Below are positions 11,945 to 21,239 of a stretch of DNA of 64,000 nt, piece after piece. The notes under the pieces are model-generated. The model had not been told where the DNA came from. It saw only the letters and a program-made list of their open reading frames with translations, and ran no database searches. The position numbers and the translations under genes were made by a program. Source of the stretch: Paenibacillus sp. E222 (GTDB lineage Bacteria; Bacillota; Bacilli; Paenibacillales; Paenibacillaceae); NCBI RefSeq assembly GCF_013401555.1, contig NZ_CP058552.1, forward strand, positions 3,100,001-3,164,000, given 5' to 3'. The first letter of the stretch is position 1, and each line of letters begins with the position of its first letter.

Positions 11945-12994
11945 TTAAGATTTATCCCTAATAGAGTTCAAAAATTGAACGATATCGTCCAAATAGTGTG
12001 CGTCCATAAGCTTTCGTGGAGAGAACAAGGCGGTTGCATAGGTTTTGAACGTAGAATGCACCAGTGAAGAGGGCAGCATCGAATGATCTGCATCCGGTAG
12101 TTTGGTTACACTGAGCAGTGACTGTGGAATCATCTGACGATACACACGTTCTGTCTCTTGAACATCGACATTTATATCTCTACCTCCAAGCACAAGATGA
12201 ACAGGGCTATGAAACGAAGCTAGCCCATCTGTGGCATCCGATTCCACATTGTTGACGATAAACGTCCAGCGCTCCTTGGAAATGAGCTGCTCCTTATTAG
12301 CCATGTGCAGGTATTCATCATAGGTGGCCTTGTTTCGAATCAGCTGCAGAACCTGGTCATTATAGAGCTGTCTTGCAGTGATCTCTTCCCTGGTATATTC
12401 TTCCTGGAGCATTTCTTGCCGGGTGTTGTATCTGCCCTGTGTAATCCAGTTGATGGCGGGGGAAACCAAAATGCTAAATGCAATACCCGCATCTTGTTTC
12501 ACGACGTATGGAATGACCCATCCAGCCTGGCTGGCACCCCACAAACCAATTCGATCTTGATCAATAGAGGCTTCTTTTCTGGCCCATTCAAGGGCGGTTA
12601 AGACATCCTGTGCACGATCCTCCATGGTTTGGTCAAGCCAGTTCCCCGAGGAACCACCAATACCAGGTTTATCCAACGAGAGGGAGGCATATCCCGCCAT
12701 GGCAAGCTTTTCCCACAAAGGTCGGTATCCACCGTCATAACTGGCATTAATTGGACCATCTCCATGTACAAAAACGACAAGGCCAACCTTATCTGAATGA
12801 TGTTTGGGCAGTGCGAGTATACCCGTTAATTGTCCATGTGCGGTTGGAATGGAGATGCGTGTTTCTTTCATGTTGAATGTGTTCTGAACGAGCACCCAAG
12901 ACACAATGAACAGAATGATGATCAGCGCAGTGATCAGCCATCTGAAAAGTGGGAGTGTGAATAATCTTAATCTAGGGGATAAATGTTTGAACAA
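11945..12994 (-). CDS. Membrane-anchored alpha/beta hydrolase
   Basis: A 349-residue serine hydrolase of the S9/dienelactone-like alpha/beta fold. One N-terminal membrane segment (about 18-38) anchors it, with the enzyme outside. The oxyanion region is VFVHGDGP, the nucleophile Ser155 lies in GASQAGW, Asp is likely in GGRDINVD, and His in DADHSM. TTG 12994 is preferred (GGAGG 7 nt upstream); an ATG at 13042 lies deep in the upstream gene. It overlaps the GNAT gene by 28 nt and is the last member of the MerR operon, so it probably detoxifies or edits an ester or amide compound. Confidence 0.82.
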   Translation of the reverse strand: MFKHLSPRLRLFTLPLFRWLITALIIILFIVSWVLVQNTFNMKETRISIPTAHGQLTGILALPKHHSDKVGLVVFVHGDGPINASYDGGYRPLWEKLAMAGYASLSLDKPGIGGSSGNWLDQTMEDRAQDVLTALEWARKEASIDQDRIGLWGASQAGWVIPYVVKQDAGIAFSILVSPAINWITQGRYNTRQEMLQEEYTREEITARQLYNDQVLQLIRNKATYDEYLHMANKEQLISKERWTFIVNNVESDATDGLASFHSPVHLVLGGRDINVDVQETERVYRQMIPQSLLSVTKLPDADHSMLPSSLVHSTFKTYATALFSPRKLMDAHYLDDIVQFLNSIRDKS

Positions 12995-13656
12995 TGGAAT
13001 ACCTCCTCGATGTCTGAGATAGGGCTGATCATGAAAATCCATTCGGGTTCACGGAACAGGAATTTTCTGAAAGGGCTGGTATGTGATGATTTCCCTCTGA
13101 AGTTCATTTGATTATAAAGATGAATGGCTGGCGTGTTTTTGCTGGATACATGCAAAGATATATATTCACAATGAAGACGTTGTTTTGCGAATTTTTGAGC
13201 TGTAATCAGCAGCTGTCTGGCAATTCCACGCTTTCGGTGACTTGTGGCTACAGCCAGATGCTCAATGTAACATTCCTGTGGACCCGGCTTATAGTCCAAG
13301 GCAATCATCCCGACCATAAATGTGAAGACATTGCGTAGTCCGTATTGCTTGCAAAGCTTACGGAATGGAATTTGGTGGATCTCTTTTTTTATATGTAGTT
13401 TTTTTTTGAGGTACCATTTCAGGTATAGAACCCCCACAACCTGATTTCCATCCATAGCAATGAACTGCCTACTGGATAGTGAGTTTCCCTGCTCAACCCA
13501 TATAGCGCCAAGCAAGTCAACTATCTCTGTTGGGGCGAGCGGCACAAGAGCCTCAAACTTGGCTGCAAAAGAATGGACTATTAACGTTCGGACAGCCAGT
13601 TGATGTTGATTGTGATCATCATAGTCAACAATTTGAATCGGAGTCGTGAGGTTCAT
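12967..13656 (-). CDS. GNAT-family N-acetyltransferase
   Basis: A 229-residue acetyltransferase. The acetyl-CoA pyrophosphate loop is visible as HLAVATSHRKRGIARQLL (about 130-147), followed by HVSSKNTPAIHLYNQMNF, the usual C-terminal GNAT strand-helix. The ATG has AAAGGA about 8 nt upstream and overlaps the MerR stop by 4 nt. In an operon with a MerR regulator and a hydrolase, transfer of acetyl groups to a toxic small molecule is a reasonable inference, but substrate is not shown. Confidence 0.85.
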   Translation of the reverse strand: MNLTTPIQIVDYDDHNQHQLAVRTLIVHSFAAKFEALVPLAPTEIVDLLGAIWVEQGNSLSSRQFIAMDGNQVVGVLYLKWYLKKKLHIKKEIHQIPFRKLCKQYGLRNVFTFMVGMIALDYKPGPQECYIEHLAVATSHRKRGIARQLLITAQKFAKQRLHCEYISLHVSSKNTPAIHLYNQMNFRGKSSHTSPFRKFLFREPEWIFMISPISDIEEVFHCSNIYPLD

Positions 13657-14465
13657 GATTGGTTCCTTTCTTTCACTTCAGGGTGAGTGACCTCAATTCT
13701 GGCCTGGATCTCATAGTGTAATTGATCAGTTCCTAACATGGAGAGATAGGACTTTTCAATTAAAATTATTGGGTCTACCAGCACATAAGCAGCTTGAAAT
13801 GCGTGTTCGTTAAGGTGATGAATTTCCTGGGCAATATTTTCTTCGGATGTCACTGTGAAGGATCTGGTTAGATACAAACCTTTTTCCACAAAAGAATCGC
13901 TGATAGCATTAGAAGACGGTACACAGACAGCAACCTGATCTGAGCTATACAGGTAGTGAAAATCAGTTTCAAACAATGCATGTTGTTCCGTACGATGCTG
14001 ATACAGTGCACGGGCATGCAAAGATTCGTTTGGTTGGATGGTGATCCAAGTGGTGAAGTGCCGAACGGGAATTTCCTTCATCACATATATGGGTATACGC
14101 TGATCCTGCTGTGATTGGCTGATCCATTCCTGCTGCTCCTGCAATATGCTCTGAATAAATTGCTTCATATGGATCAACGAATCAATCTGTGATTGTACAT
14201 CTTGAAGCGAATCGGTTAATAATCCGTAATAGTCATCTGCGGAATAGGAGAGCAGGCACTCTTTGATTTGCTGAACAGGGACATTCAGCTTACGCAATAA
14301 AAGGATGTGAGAAAGCTGGTAGATCTCATCCATTCCATACATACGGTAGTGGTTGGTATCCACATATGCCGGGAAAAGTATCTTTTTTTCCTCAAAATAT
14401 CGAATTTGATGGACTGAAACATGCATTAATTTGGATAGTTCGCGAATTGTGATGTAGTTGTTCAT
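13653..14465 (-). CDS. MerR-family regulator with GyrI-like effector domain
   Basis: A 270-residue regulator. HTH_MerR at about 3-70 (ITIRELSKLMHVSVHQIRYF), a coiled coil about 75-120, and a C-terminal domain resembling the GyrI/BmrR drug-binding fold. ATG 14465 follows AGGAG by 8-9 nt. Its promoter (14502-14532) has the elongated 19-bp spacer and a perfect dyad expected for MerR activators, so the operon is probably self-activated when a drug-like ligand is bound. First gene of MerR-GNAT-hydrolase. Confidence 0.88.
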   Translation of the reverse strand: MNNYITIRELSKLMHVSVHQIRYFEEKKILFPAYVDTNHYRMYGMDEIYQLSHILLLRKLNVPVQQIKECLLSYSADDYYGLLTDSLQDVQSQIDSLIHMKQFIQSILQEQQEWISQSQQDQRIPIYVMKEIPVRHFTTWITIQPNESLHARALYQHRTEQHALFETDFHYLYSSDQVAVCVPSSNAISDSFVEKGLYLTRSFTVTSEENIAQEIHHLNEHAFQAAYVLVDPIILIEKSYLSMLGTDQLHYEIQARIEVTHPEVKERNQS

Positions 14466-14501
14466 CGTGCTCACTCCTGTCTGATTTGATGGAATAGGTT
14501 C

Positions 14502-14532
14502 ACTATAAACCTTAGGTCTGACCTAAGGTCAA
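14502..14532 (-). promoter_or_regulatory. MerR-type promoter with 19-bp spacer and operator
   Basis: On the minus strand TTGACC (14532-14527) and TATAGT (14507-14502) are separated by 19 bp instead of 17. The spacer holds a perfect dyad, 10-bp arms ACCTTAGGTC and GACCTAAGGT around one central base (14509-14529). This is the classic arrangement that a MerR activator twists into a usable promoter. Confidence 0.85.
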
Positions 14533-14566
14533 GCTGTTTATTTTGAATAAGGAAGTGAGATATAGA

Positions 14567-15016
14567 ATGAACGGGAAATTTCAGTTCTTCACGGATACGG
14601 CAGCATTGTGCCTGTATGATCTGGCGGCGCTAAAACATCGTGTTGAAGATACACCGGACTGGTGGTCTATTGCAGAGGATGAACTGACTGAGGTAAATGC
14701 AGGCAACTGTTTGTTTCTGAACCTGGGTGAAGATGGACAGTATGAGGTGACATGGAGTCTGGATGATGCGGGGAAGGAACTGGAGACTGCACAGGTATAC
14801 CATTTACGTGTCCCTTCCGGTAACGTGTATCTGGGAGCTGCCGATGATGTCAGTGGGGGTGAGTTGGAGCCGGATGAGTCATGTGGCGGTGTATTGCTCC
14901 AGTTGAAACCTGGAAATTATGCATGTACGGTAACGAAGGAAGACAACCAAATTTCGATTAACATCACACCCAGTCTGCAAAGCGAAAATAGTTTGAATGA
15001 CTTGATCCGGATCTAA
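14567..15016 (+). CDS. DUF6386-like small acidic protein
   Basis: A 149-residue acidic protein, MNGKFQFFTDTAALCLYDL at its start. It resembles the DUF6386 group of short proteins, which I know only as uncharacterised and often next to SUKH genes. ATG 14567 is chosen over TTG 14543. It opens a run of three small same-strand genes (with 15052 and 15721) and diverges from the MerR operon. No catalytic motif seen; a role as an immunity or stress-side protein would be inference from neighbours. Confidence 0.65.
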   Translation: MNGKFQFFTDTAALCLYDLAALKHRVEDTPDWWSIAEDELTEVNAGNCLFLNLGEDGQYEVTWSLDDAGKELETAQVYHLRVPSGNVYLGAADDVSGGELEPDESCGGVLLQLKPGNYACTVTKEDNQISINITPSLQSENSLNDLIRI

Positions 15017-15051
15017 TATTATGGGTACGCAATGGAAGGAGGCATATGGAA

Positions 15052-15681
15052 ATGGAAATGTACAAGGCCCAGTTGGAACGCATACAGGGAAAGTTGAACA
15101 AACTTCAGACTCTGGACCCGGAGCGGAATCTGTTTGGGGCAGAGAATCATCAATATGATATGGCTCCGGTATGGACATTGGATGAGATTAAGGCATTTGA
15201 ACAGAAATGGAAGATAGAGCTGCCTGAAGAGTATCAAGCTTTTCTGCTTGGGGTTGGCAGTGGTGGAACAGGTCCCTATTATGGGCTGGAAAAGCCTGAA
15301 AACGGCATATATTTGGTGATGGATTATGAGGATGAGTTGAATGCGATTTCCGAGCCGTTCCCACATGTGGAATCCTGGAATTGGGATGTTGACTGGTACG
15401 ACGACAGCAAGGAAGAGGACGAGTGGGCAGCGCTTGAACATGAGTATTATGATCCGAAATGGTCGGCAGGGATGCTGCGAATCAGTGATTTTGGATGTGG
15501 CGTGTCACTTAATCTGATTGTGAAGGGATTGTCCTACGGAGAGATCTGGACCGATGATCGAGCGAACAGTAATGGGATTTATCCGGATCATTATATGGGC
15601 AACACGGAGCGGCTGGGTTTTCTGGACTGGTATGAATTGTGGCTGGACCGCTCGATCAATGACTTGAATGGGGAAGATTAG
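15052..15681 (+). CDS. SMI1/KNR4 (SUKH) family protein
   Basis: A 209-residue protein with a SUKH domain about 45-180: the signature IELPEEYQAFLLGVGSGGTG, then the YGLEKP turn and a late ISDFGCGVSLNLIVKG strand. SUKH proteins are a main class of immunity factors against polymorphic toxins, but many occur alone. ATG 15052 has AAGGAGG 8 nt upstream; the ATG at 15046 is too close to it. No toxin gene is adjacent. Confidence 0.85.
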   Translation: MEMYKAQLERIQGKLNKLQTLDPERNLFGAENHQYDMAPVWTLDEIKAFEQKWKIELPEEYQAFLLGVGSGGTGPYYGLEKPENGIYLVMDYEDELNAISEPFPHVESWNWDVDWYDDSKEEDEWAALEHEYYDPKWSAGMLRISDFGCGVSLNLIVKGLSYGEIWTDDRANSNGIYPDHYMGNTERLGFLDWYELWLDRSINDLNGED

Positions 15682-15720
15682 TGGTTTTTAGCTAACTTTT
15701 AGATGGAAGGAGGTACCCTG

Positions 15721-16047
15721 ATGGGCTGGGAATATGGCATCAGAACAACAAATCCTGTCATTTTACCTCGGATTGTGAAGCGACTGGCGGACTCCTTAAC
15801 CTTCTCCGACTTGTATAAGCTGGAGCATTATGAAGATGGGTTTGCGTTGCTACAGGAGGATTCGTCCTGGCCTGAAGCTCTACAAGTCTCGATTGAAGTG
15901 GCATCGGGAATGGATGAGATTGTGGAGGGAGAGTTGTACATCTATTGTCTGTTCCATACTTGGGGTGACATCGCAGCAAACTGGCTAAGGCAGATGGAAG
16001 CAGCTGCGAATCAGGAAGACACTGAGCTGGAATGGTTTGAACTTTAA
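15721..16047 (+). CDS. Small conserved-looking protein of unknown function
   Basis: A 108-residue acidic protein (MGWEYGIRTTNP...). I do not recognise the family. ATG 15721 has AAGGAGG 7 nt upstream, so translation is well supported. It has no signal peptide or membrane segment. It lies 39 bp after a SUKH gene and may share its transcript; a small hairpin with GAGCTTCC/GGGGCTTC follows at about 16070-16105. Confidence 0.7.
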   Translation: MGWEYGIRTTNPVILPRIVKRLADSLTFSDLYKLEHYEDGFALLQEDSSWPEALQVSIEVASGMDEIVEGELYIYCLFHTWGDIAANWLRQMEAAANQEDTELEWFEL

Positions 16048-16185
16048 ATAATGATGCGGAAATCCATACAAGAGCTTCCTCCTCAGGATTAGGCGGGGCT
16101 TCTTTGTGATGGAAAATAAATAAAAAACGGTTTGGCTTGTTCATCCGTCTTAAACCACAGAAAGAGAGAAGGAGGGGATTGCGGG

Positions 16186-16734
16186 GTGGAAACCAAAGCC
16201 GAGATGAAAAAGATGCTGTTTGTACAGAGCGAAGACGAGACGGCATTTGTCCAATCCATCATGGAGCATCAGGACACGCTGATCTCCATTGCCTACAGTT
16301 ACCTGCGTAATCGTCATGATGCGCTCGAAGCCGTACAGGAGATGACATGCCGGGCCTGGATCAAGCGTCGCTCTCTGAAAAATGAGAAGGCGTTCAAATC
16401 GTGGATTATTCGTATTCTGATCTACGTGTGCATTGATGAACAAAGACGTCGCAAACGGGCCACACCACTGCCAAGCGAAGGGTTGGAAGAGGCGATATCC
16501 GAGTCTGGCAGTGCAGAATGCAGCGACAACAGACTTGCGATGTGGACCATGCTTGAGAAAATCAAACCTAAATACCGCCATGTATTACTGCTGAAATACT
16601 ATAATGACATGACGTCGATTGAGATTGCCTCCATTCTTGGCAAACCGGAGGGCACCATCAAGACCTGGCAGCATAAAGGGTTGGAACTGTTACGGAAACA
16701 GATGAAGAACAGGGGGGATTGGCATGACAACTAG
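16186..16734 (+). CDS. ECF-type RNA polymerase sigma factor
   Basis: A 182-residue extracytoplasmic-function sigma factor. Region 2 is at about 20-85 (ISIAYSYLRNRHDALEAVQEMTCRAW) and region 4 at about 120-175 (YRHVLLLKYYNDMTSIEIASILGKPEGTIKTW). GTG 16186 is chosen because GGAGGGG lies 8 nt upstream. Its end overlaps the next gene by 11 nt, the standard sigma/anti-sigma coupling. No clear self-promoter of ECF type was identified upstream. Confidence 0.9.
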   Translation: METKAEMKKMLFVQSEDETAFVQSIMEHQDTLISIAYSYLRNRHDALEAVQEMTCRAWIKRRSLKNEKAFKSWIIRILIYVCIDEQRRRKRATPLPSEGLEEAISESGSAECSDNRLAMWTMLEKIKPKYRHVLLLKYYNDMTSIEIASILGKPEGTIKTWQHKGLELLRKQMKNRGDWHDN

Positions 16735-17866
16735 TCCGGAGGAACAGGCACTTTTCGCAGATGCTTCCCAGGCTAAGCTGGAGAGACAGCAATTGAATCC
16801 GGCGGACACGGCCTTTGCCATTCAGCGAGGTCTGGCAAAGGCAAGAACTCGGCGAATGACAGGTCATGTGCAATTAAAGTGGATTACGGCGGTGCTCGTA
16901 ACAGCTCTAGCAGCCGGTTGGCTGCTGATGGGTCCACTTGGCGCTTCTACACCACAACAGGCAATGTACAGCCAGCCCGCACAGAATTGGGGAGTTCTTG
17001 AACCTTTTCGGGAGTTGGCTGGAAAAGAGGTAGACGGAAACACGATTTCATCCGCAATTAACAATGGTTATGTACAGCTCGTGAATCGTTCTGTGAAATC
17101 AGGAATATATCAGTTAACCGTCAATGCAGTGATGGCGGATGAAAACAAGATGATCGTATTGTACACAGCCCAGACGGATGCTTCCCAGGAGATATATTCA
17201 GTTCCCAAAACGAATGTGGTCAATGGCATGACGAACCAATCGCTTGGCTATAGCGGTATAAGCAGCCTGTACACCCCAAATGGAAAGTATACACTTTACG
17301 GACGCAGCACCGTTGAAATGGATGGGAATACACCGCTTCCTGATCAAGTGAAGTTCGATTTTCGCATTTCATCTGTAGTTCCTGATCTGTTGGCTGACAC
17401 GAATAAGGTTAAAAAAGATCCCAAATACCAATTCTCGAAACCGATGGAAGTGAGCTTCGATCTGGACCCTAAATTTTCGGTACCCAAGACAGAAAAGATC
17501 AAACTTAATCAGTTATTTACGATTGGGGGTCATGAGGTATTGTTATCTGAAGCAGAGGTATCACCACTTATGACACGGGTAAGATTTATCTATGAACCTA
17601 ATCAAAAAATTGATTATAAAACTAAACTCTCCGTCAGTGATGTGGTTAACCCTATCGAGATTGTATCCACGACCAAGGACGGGCAGAAGACCAAATTGTC
17701 CGGTGTATCAGGTAATGGGACGGAAGATGGGATGATCTATTCCTTTAGTAGTAATCTGCTGGATGGCCCACAATCTCTGGTATTAAAACTTCGCGGTGAA
17801 CCCGGCAAAGTTTACGATGATTGGCAGGAAGCCGAGAAACATATGCTGGAACTGAGAATCAAATAG
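16724..17866 (+). CDS. Anti-sigma factor, DUF4179-like, single membrane segment
   Basis: A 380-residue protein with a cytoplasmic N-terminal part (about 1-47), one membrane helix about 50-70 (WITAVLVTALAAGWLLMGPLG) and a large outside domain of the kind found in DUF4179 anti-sigma factors. It overlaps the sigma gene at 16186 and should hold that sigma factor at the membrane until an envelope signal releases it. A hairpin with AAGGGCGATACAAA/TTTGTGTCGTCCTTT (17878-17926) and a T-rich tail follows. Confidence 0.8.
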   Translation: MTTSPEEQALFADASQAKLERQQLNPADTAFAIQRGLAKARTRRMTGHVQLKWITAVLVTALAAGWLLMGPLGASTPQQAMYSQPAQNWGVLEPFRELAGKEVDGNTISSAINNGYVQLVNRSVKSGIYQLTVNAVMADENKMIVLYTAQTDASQEIYSVPKTNVVNGMTNQSLGYSGISSLYTPNGKYTLYGRSTVEMDGNTPLPDQVKFDFRISSVVPDLLADTNKVKKDPKYQFSKPMEVSFDLDPKFSVPKTEKIKLNQLFTIGGHEVLLSEAEVSPLMTRVRFIYEPNQKIDYKTKLSVSDVVNPIEIVSTTKDGQKTKLSGVSGNGTEDGMIYSFSSNLLDGPQSLVLKLRGEPGKVYDDWQEAEKHMLELRIK

Positions 17867-17877
17867 GATTCAGAAGA

Positions 17878-17935
17878 AGGGCGATACAAATTCATGGTTT
17901 TTGCAGATGACTTTGTGTCGTCCTTTCATTTTTCT
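17878..17935 (+). terminator. Probable terminator after the anti-sigma gene
   Basis: A long imperfect stem, AAGGGCGATACAAA against TTTGTGTCGTCCTTT, is followed by ATTTTTC. The loop is large (about 20 nt). Confidence 0.5.
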
Positions 17936-17993
17936 TATACGGGGACTGCTGTTGCAAAAAAATAAAAATAATGGTTAAATTGCAATTTTTGTA

Positions 17994-18022
17994 TTGTCAC
18001 ATCCGATGTTACACGATATAAT
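17994..18022 (+). promoter_or_regulatory. Promoter of the pectate lyase gene
   Basis: TTGTCA (17994-17999) and a perfect TATAAT (18017-18022) with a 17-bp spacer, 43 bp before the start codon. Confidence 0.7.
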
Positions 18023-18064
18023 CTACTTGTCTTGCAGGATAAAATTATAAAGGATGGTGAAATT

Positions 18065-19117
18065 TTGAAGAAATTTTCGATTCTTTTACTTGCTGTAACA
18101 CTGTTATTGTTGACAGTCTCCACGGTCTCTACGGCACCCGCTACATATGGTGCGGCCAGTTATCCCAACACAGGCACGAATGGTTTAACGGGTTTTGCCG
18201 GTAACGCCAAAAATGAGAGTGGTGTATCTAAATCAGCCACGACAGGTGGCAAGAACGGTCAGGTTGTCTACGTCAGCAATCTGAATGATTTGCGAACGCA
18301 TATGGCAGGCTCAACTGCCAAGATTGTAGTTATTGAACAAAATATTTCTTCTTCTACGTTGCAAAAAGTCGAATTTGGATCGAACAAAACGTTGGTCGGT
18401 TCCTTTGATAAACACACGCTGACAAACATTCATTTCAGATCGACGTCCAGCTCAAGCAATGTTATTTTTCAGAACCTGACTTTTGAACACGCTTCCAATA
18501 TTAATGCTAACGACGATATCCAGATGTATATTACTTCAGGCTCCAACTACTGGATCGATCACGTGACGTTCTCCGGCCATAGCTACAGCTCAAGCGGTAG
18601 TGATCTGGACAAGCTGCTGTACATTGGGGATCGCGCAGATTATATTACGATCAGCAATTCCAAATTTGCAAACCACAAATACGGAATTATTCTCGGATAT
18701 CCGAATGATGGCAACAGCAGCTATAATGGTGTACCTCATGTAACTATGGCTAATAATTATTTTGAAAATCTGTATGTACGTGGTCCTGGTCTCATGAGAT
18801 ACGGTTATTTCCATATCAAAAACAATTACGCCAACAACTTTAACCAGGCGATCACCATTGGAGAGAAAGCTCGTATTTATTCCGAAAACAATTATTTCGG
18901 TGCTGGTGCTGAAAAAGGCGGTATTCTGGATGATAAAGGAAACGGGGAATTTACGGATACAGGCAGTACACCTGCTTTAAGCAGTCCGTCTTCTCCAAAA
19001 ACGAACTGGAGACCAAGCTCCAACTACAGCTATGAAGTGCAGACAGCCAGTTATGCCCGCGAGTTTGTCACCAAGTATGCAGGTTCGTCTAACAACACAC
19101 TTGTGTTCGGGAAATGA
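18065..19117 (+). CDS. Secreted pectate lyase, PL1 family
   Basis: A 350-residue extracellular enzyme cleaving polygalacturonate by beta-elimination. Signal peptide about 1-30 ([19 protein letters not shown]..., likely cut after ATYGA or nearby). The PL1 parallel beta-helix motifs are visible: [10 protein letters not shown] (WIDH 163-166) and R-x-P-x3-R (Arg239, Arg245) followed by [15 protein letters not shown] 18065 follows AAGGATGG. Monocistronic, with its own promoter and terminator. Confidence 0.92.
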   Translation: MKKFSILLLAVTLLLLTVSTVSTAPATYGAASYPNTGTNGLTGFAGNAKNESGVSKSATTGGKNGQVVYVSNLNDLRTHMAGSTAKIVVIEQNISSSTLQKVEFGSNKTLVGSFDKHTLTNIHFRSTSSSSNVIFQNLTFEHASNINANDDIQMYITSGSNYWIDHVTFSGHSYSSSGSDLDKLLYIGDRADYITISNSKFANHKYGIILGYPNDGNSSYNGVPHVTMANNYFENLYVRGPGLMRYGYFHIKNNYANNFNQAITIGEKARIYSENNYFGAGAEKGGILDDKGNGEFTDTGSTPALSSPSSPKTNWRPSSNYSYEVQTASYAREFVTKYAGSSNNTLVFGK

Positions 19118-19202
19118 AAGGTAGCTGATCTCCTTCTGGAATAACAGATTAGAAGTCATGGCCCCCAATGATGATGTGGATTGAATAGATTAGCATGTAA
19201 AA

Positions 19203-19228
19203 GCCCGTATCCCTGATGCGGGTTTTTA
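19203..19228 (+). terminator. Terminator after pectate lyase
   Basis: GCCCGTATC and GATGCGGGT form a short stem followed by five T residues. Confidence 0.8.
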
Positions 19229-19300
19229 CTATGTTTTTACTATGGAGAAAACCAAATAAAATCCCTGAAATATTAGTACATATTATATTCCTTCATATAT

Positions 19301-19327
19301 TAAAAATTTATAATAAAAATCCGATAT
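19301..19327 (+). promoter_or_regulatory. Sigma-D (motility) type promoter
   Basis: TAAA (19301-19304), 15 bp, then TCCGATAT (19320-19327). The Bacillus sigma-D consensus is TAAA-N14-16-GCCGATAT, so only one base differs. It lies 158 bp before the chemoreceptor start, as fits a flagellar-regulon gene. The remaining region 19229-19484 is AT-rich with no other gene visible. Confidence 0.65.
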
Positions 19328-19484
19328 ACATTAAGTGTGTTTTCATGTTTATGAAGACCTAATGTACTATAACAAAGCCCTAGGATTTTGCGATTCGTTC
19401 ATAAGCAAGGACCATAGACTGATAAAAGATAGTACAGAAAATGTTTCGCCATGGTATTTAATTGATAAAAAGGACGGGAAATTC

Positions 19485-20966
19485 ATGAATCGTTATGATG
19501 AAATCATCTGGAAAAGGAACAAGCTGATCTGTATCATCCTGTGGGTTATTGTTGCCATCGGTTTTGGTATGGCCTTTCTGGAACCCAAGCTGCTCGTTTC
19601 GAATGGGGTAGCTATTTTATTCGCGGGTTGGGTAACCTACGCAAACATCAAAAAGAAATATATCCATGTGATCCCGTGGCTTTGTACGCTCCTGATTACG
19701 GTCTGTGGAGTTTATGCAGGCTGGGGAAGTGTTAACATCACTTTAAGTCTGGTTATCACTTCAGTGTTATTGCTCTATCCTGACAAGAAACTGTTCACAA
19801 CCGGATTTCTCGTTCTGCTTGCCATTAGTATTCTTCAGGTTGTTCTGGTGGAGACAAAGAGCTCCGAGGAATTTATTGGCCATATTGTTGATGTAGGATT
19901 GTTTGCACTTACCGGAGCTATTCTGATGATGGTTTCCCAGTTAAATCAAAGACTCTTTTGGGATAGCGAAGCCCGTTGGCAAGAGGTGGAGCATTCCAAA
20001 ATGAGAGTGGAAACCATGCTTGTAAGGGTCAAAGAATCTGTAGAGGGGCTATCTCGTTATACGGACCAACTGAAGCAAAAAGTAACCGACACCGGCTCCA
20101 TTACCCATGAAGTGACGCTTGGATTCAGCGAGGTGGCCAAAGGGGTCGAATTCCAGGCCACCAGTGTGGCTGAAATTTCAGAGTCCTTGTCCTTGTCGGA
20201 TCAGCATATACGCGATGTAGCTTCCTACTCGCATCAGATGAAAGAACTGTCTGCGAGCATGGCAACGAGCACGGAAACAGGCAGTACACAGATGGAGCAA
20301 CTGAATGTCCAGATGCAGGAGCTGTATGAAACGATTGATACCACAGCCAGCGATATGAGCAAGTTTAACGAGGAAAGTGAGTCCATGTCTCTAATGCTGA
20401 ACAGCATCTCGGATATTGCAAATCAGACGAATCTGCTTGCGCTTAATGCAGCGATTGAAGCAGCCCGTGCAGGAGAGCATGGACGTGGGTTTGCAGTCGT
20501 ATCGGAAGAAGTTCGCAAGCTGGCGGAACACTCCGGTCAATCGGCTAATGATATTGCAGTCATTTTGTTCCGTTTGAGAGGACAGACTCAGGCGTTGACG
20601 GATCGATTCGAACGCATTCGCCTCGCTTTGCAAGCAGGGAAAGACAGTGTTGAAACGGCAGAAGAGGTTTTCCGTATGATCAACAGCAATTCGCAGCAAG
20701 TATTGAATCAGGCCGCAGATATCGAGAGCAGTTCAGTCACCATGAGAGAATCTTCTACAAAAGTGGTTAATGAGGTTTCGGAAATTTCAAGTGTGACCCA
20801 GCAATCGAGTGCTGCAACGGAAGAAATTCTTGCCAGTATGGAAGAACAGCGCAATCTGACCCAGAAGATGGTGGACAGCTTCGGAGAATTAGAGCAACTG
20901 ATTGTGGACCTGAGCGATTTGGTATCGGACAAGAACGAGATACGTTCTACAACTGATACGTTGTAA
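19485..20966 (+). CDS. Methyl-accepting chemotaxis protein with membrane-embedded sensor
   Basis: A 493-residue chemoreceptor. The N-terminal part (about 10-165) is five or six hydrophobic segments with hardly any outside loop, so there is no large extracellular ligand domain. The cytoplasmic part ends in the conserved signalling hairpin near 313-348 ([20 protein letters not shown]). There is no clear HAMP between. ATG 19485 follows AAGGACGGG; a TTG 50 codons earlier is possible but adds an unlikely N terminus. The sigma-D-like promoter at 19301 supports a motility role. Confidence 0.88.
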   Translation: MNRYDEIIWKRNKLICIILWVIVAIGFGMAFLEPKLLVSNGVAILFAGWVTYANIKKKYIHVIPWLCTLLITVCGVYAGWGSVNITLSLVITSVLLLYPDKKLFTTGFLVLLAISILQVVLVETKSSEEFIGHIVDVGLFALTGAILMMVSQLNQRLFWDSEARWQEVEHSKMRVETMLVRVKESVEGLSRYTDQLKQKVTDTGSITHEVTLGFSEVAKGVEFQATSVAEISESLSLSDQHIRDVASYSHQMKELSASMATSTETGSTQMEQLNVQMQELYETIDTTASDMSKFNEESESMSLMLNSISDIANQTNLLALNAAIEAARAGEHGRGFAVVSEEVRKLAEHSGQSANDIAVILFRLRGQTQALTDRFERIRLALQAGKDSVETAEEVFRMINSNSQQVLNQAADIESSSVTMRESSTKVVNEVSEISSVTQQSSAATEEILASMEEQRNLTQKMVDSFGELEQLIVDLSDLVSDKNEIRSTTDTL

Positions 20967-21044
20967 AATAAAGCAGGGCCGAAGCTGGATTACTGCATCG
21001 GAGTCATCTGATTACACCAATTTATATTCGAAGTTCAGTTACTG

Positions 21045-21090
21045 AGCCTGTCTCCAACCATGATGTGGGGCAGGCTTGGTTGTTTTTTTT
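21045..21090 (+). terminator. Terminator after the chemoreceptor
   Basis: AGCCTGTC (21045) pairs with GGCAGGCT (21069-21076) and is followed by TGGTTG and eight T residues. Confidence 0.8.
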
Positions 21091-21130
21091 GGATGGGATG
21101 ATCTATCTCTGGCTGTTAACAACGAAATCA

Positions 21131-21160
21131 TTGTGGATGTTCATCCAGGCCCACTATAAT
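21131..21160 (+). promoter_or_regulatory. Promoter overlapping an apparent early start codon
   Basis: TTGTGG (21131-21136), 18 bp, TATAAT (21155-21160). The ATG at 21159 lies inside this -10 box and so cannot be in the mRNA; the true start of the next gene must be downstream. Confidence 0.5.
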
Positions 21161-21239
21161 GGGAGGAATAGGAATACATAAAAACGTTGGAGAGAACGAG
21201 ATTCTTTACTTACATAAGGAGGCAGAACGATATTTATCA

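Noticed and set aside
16135..16150. Possible ECF self-promoter before the sigma gene (CGTC at 16146)
   Set aside because: No TGAAC-like -35 at 16-17 bp upstream.
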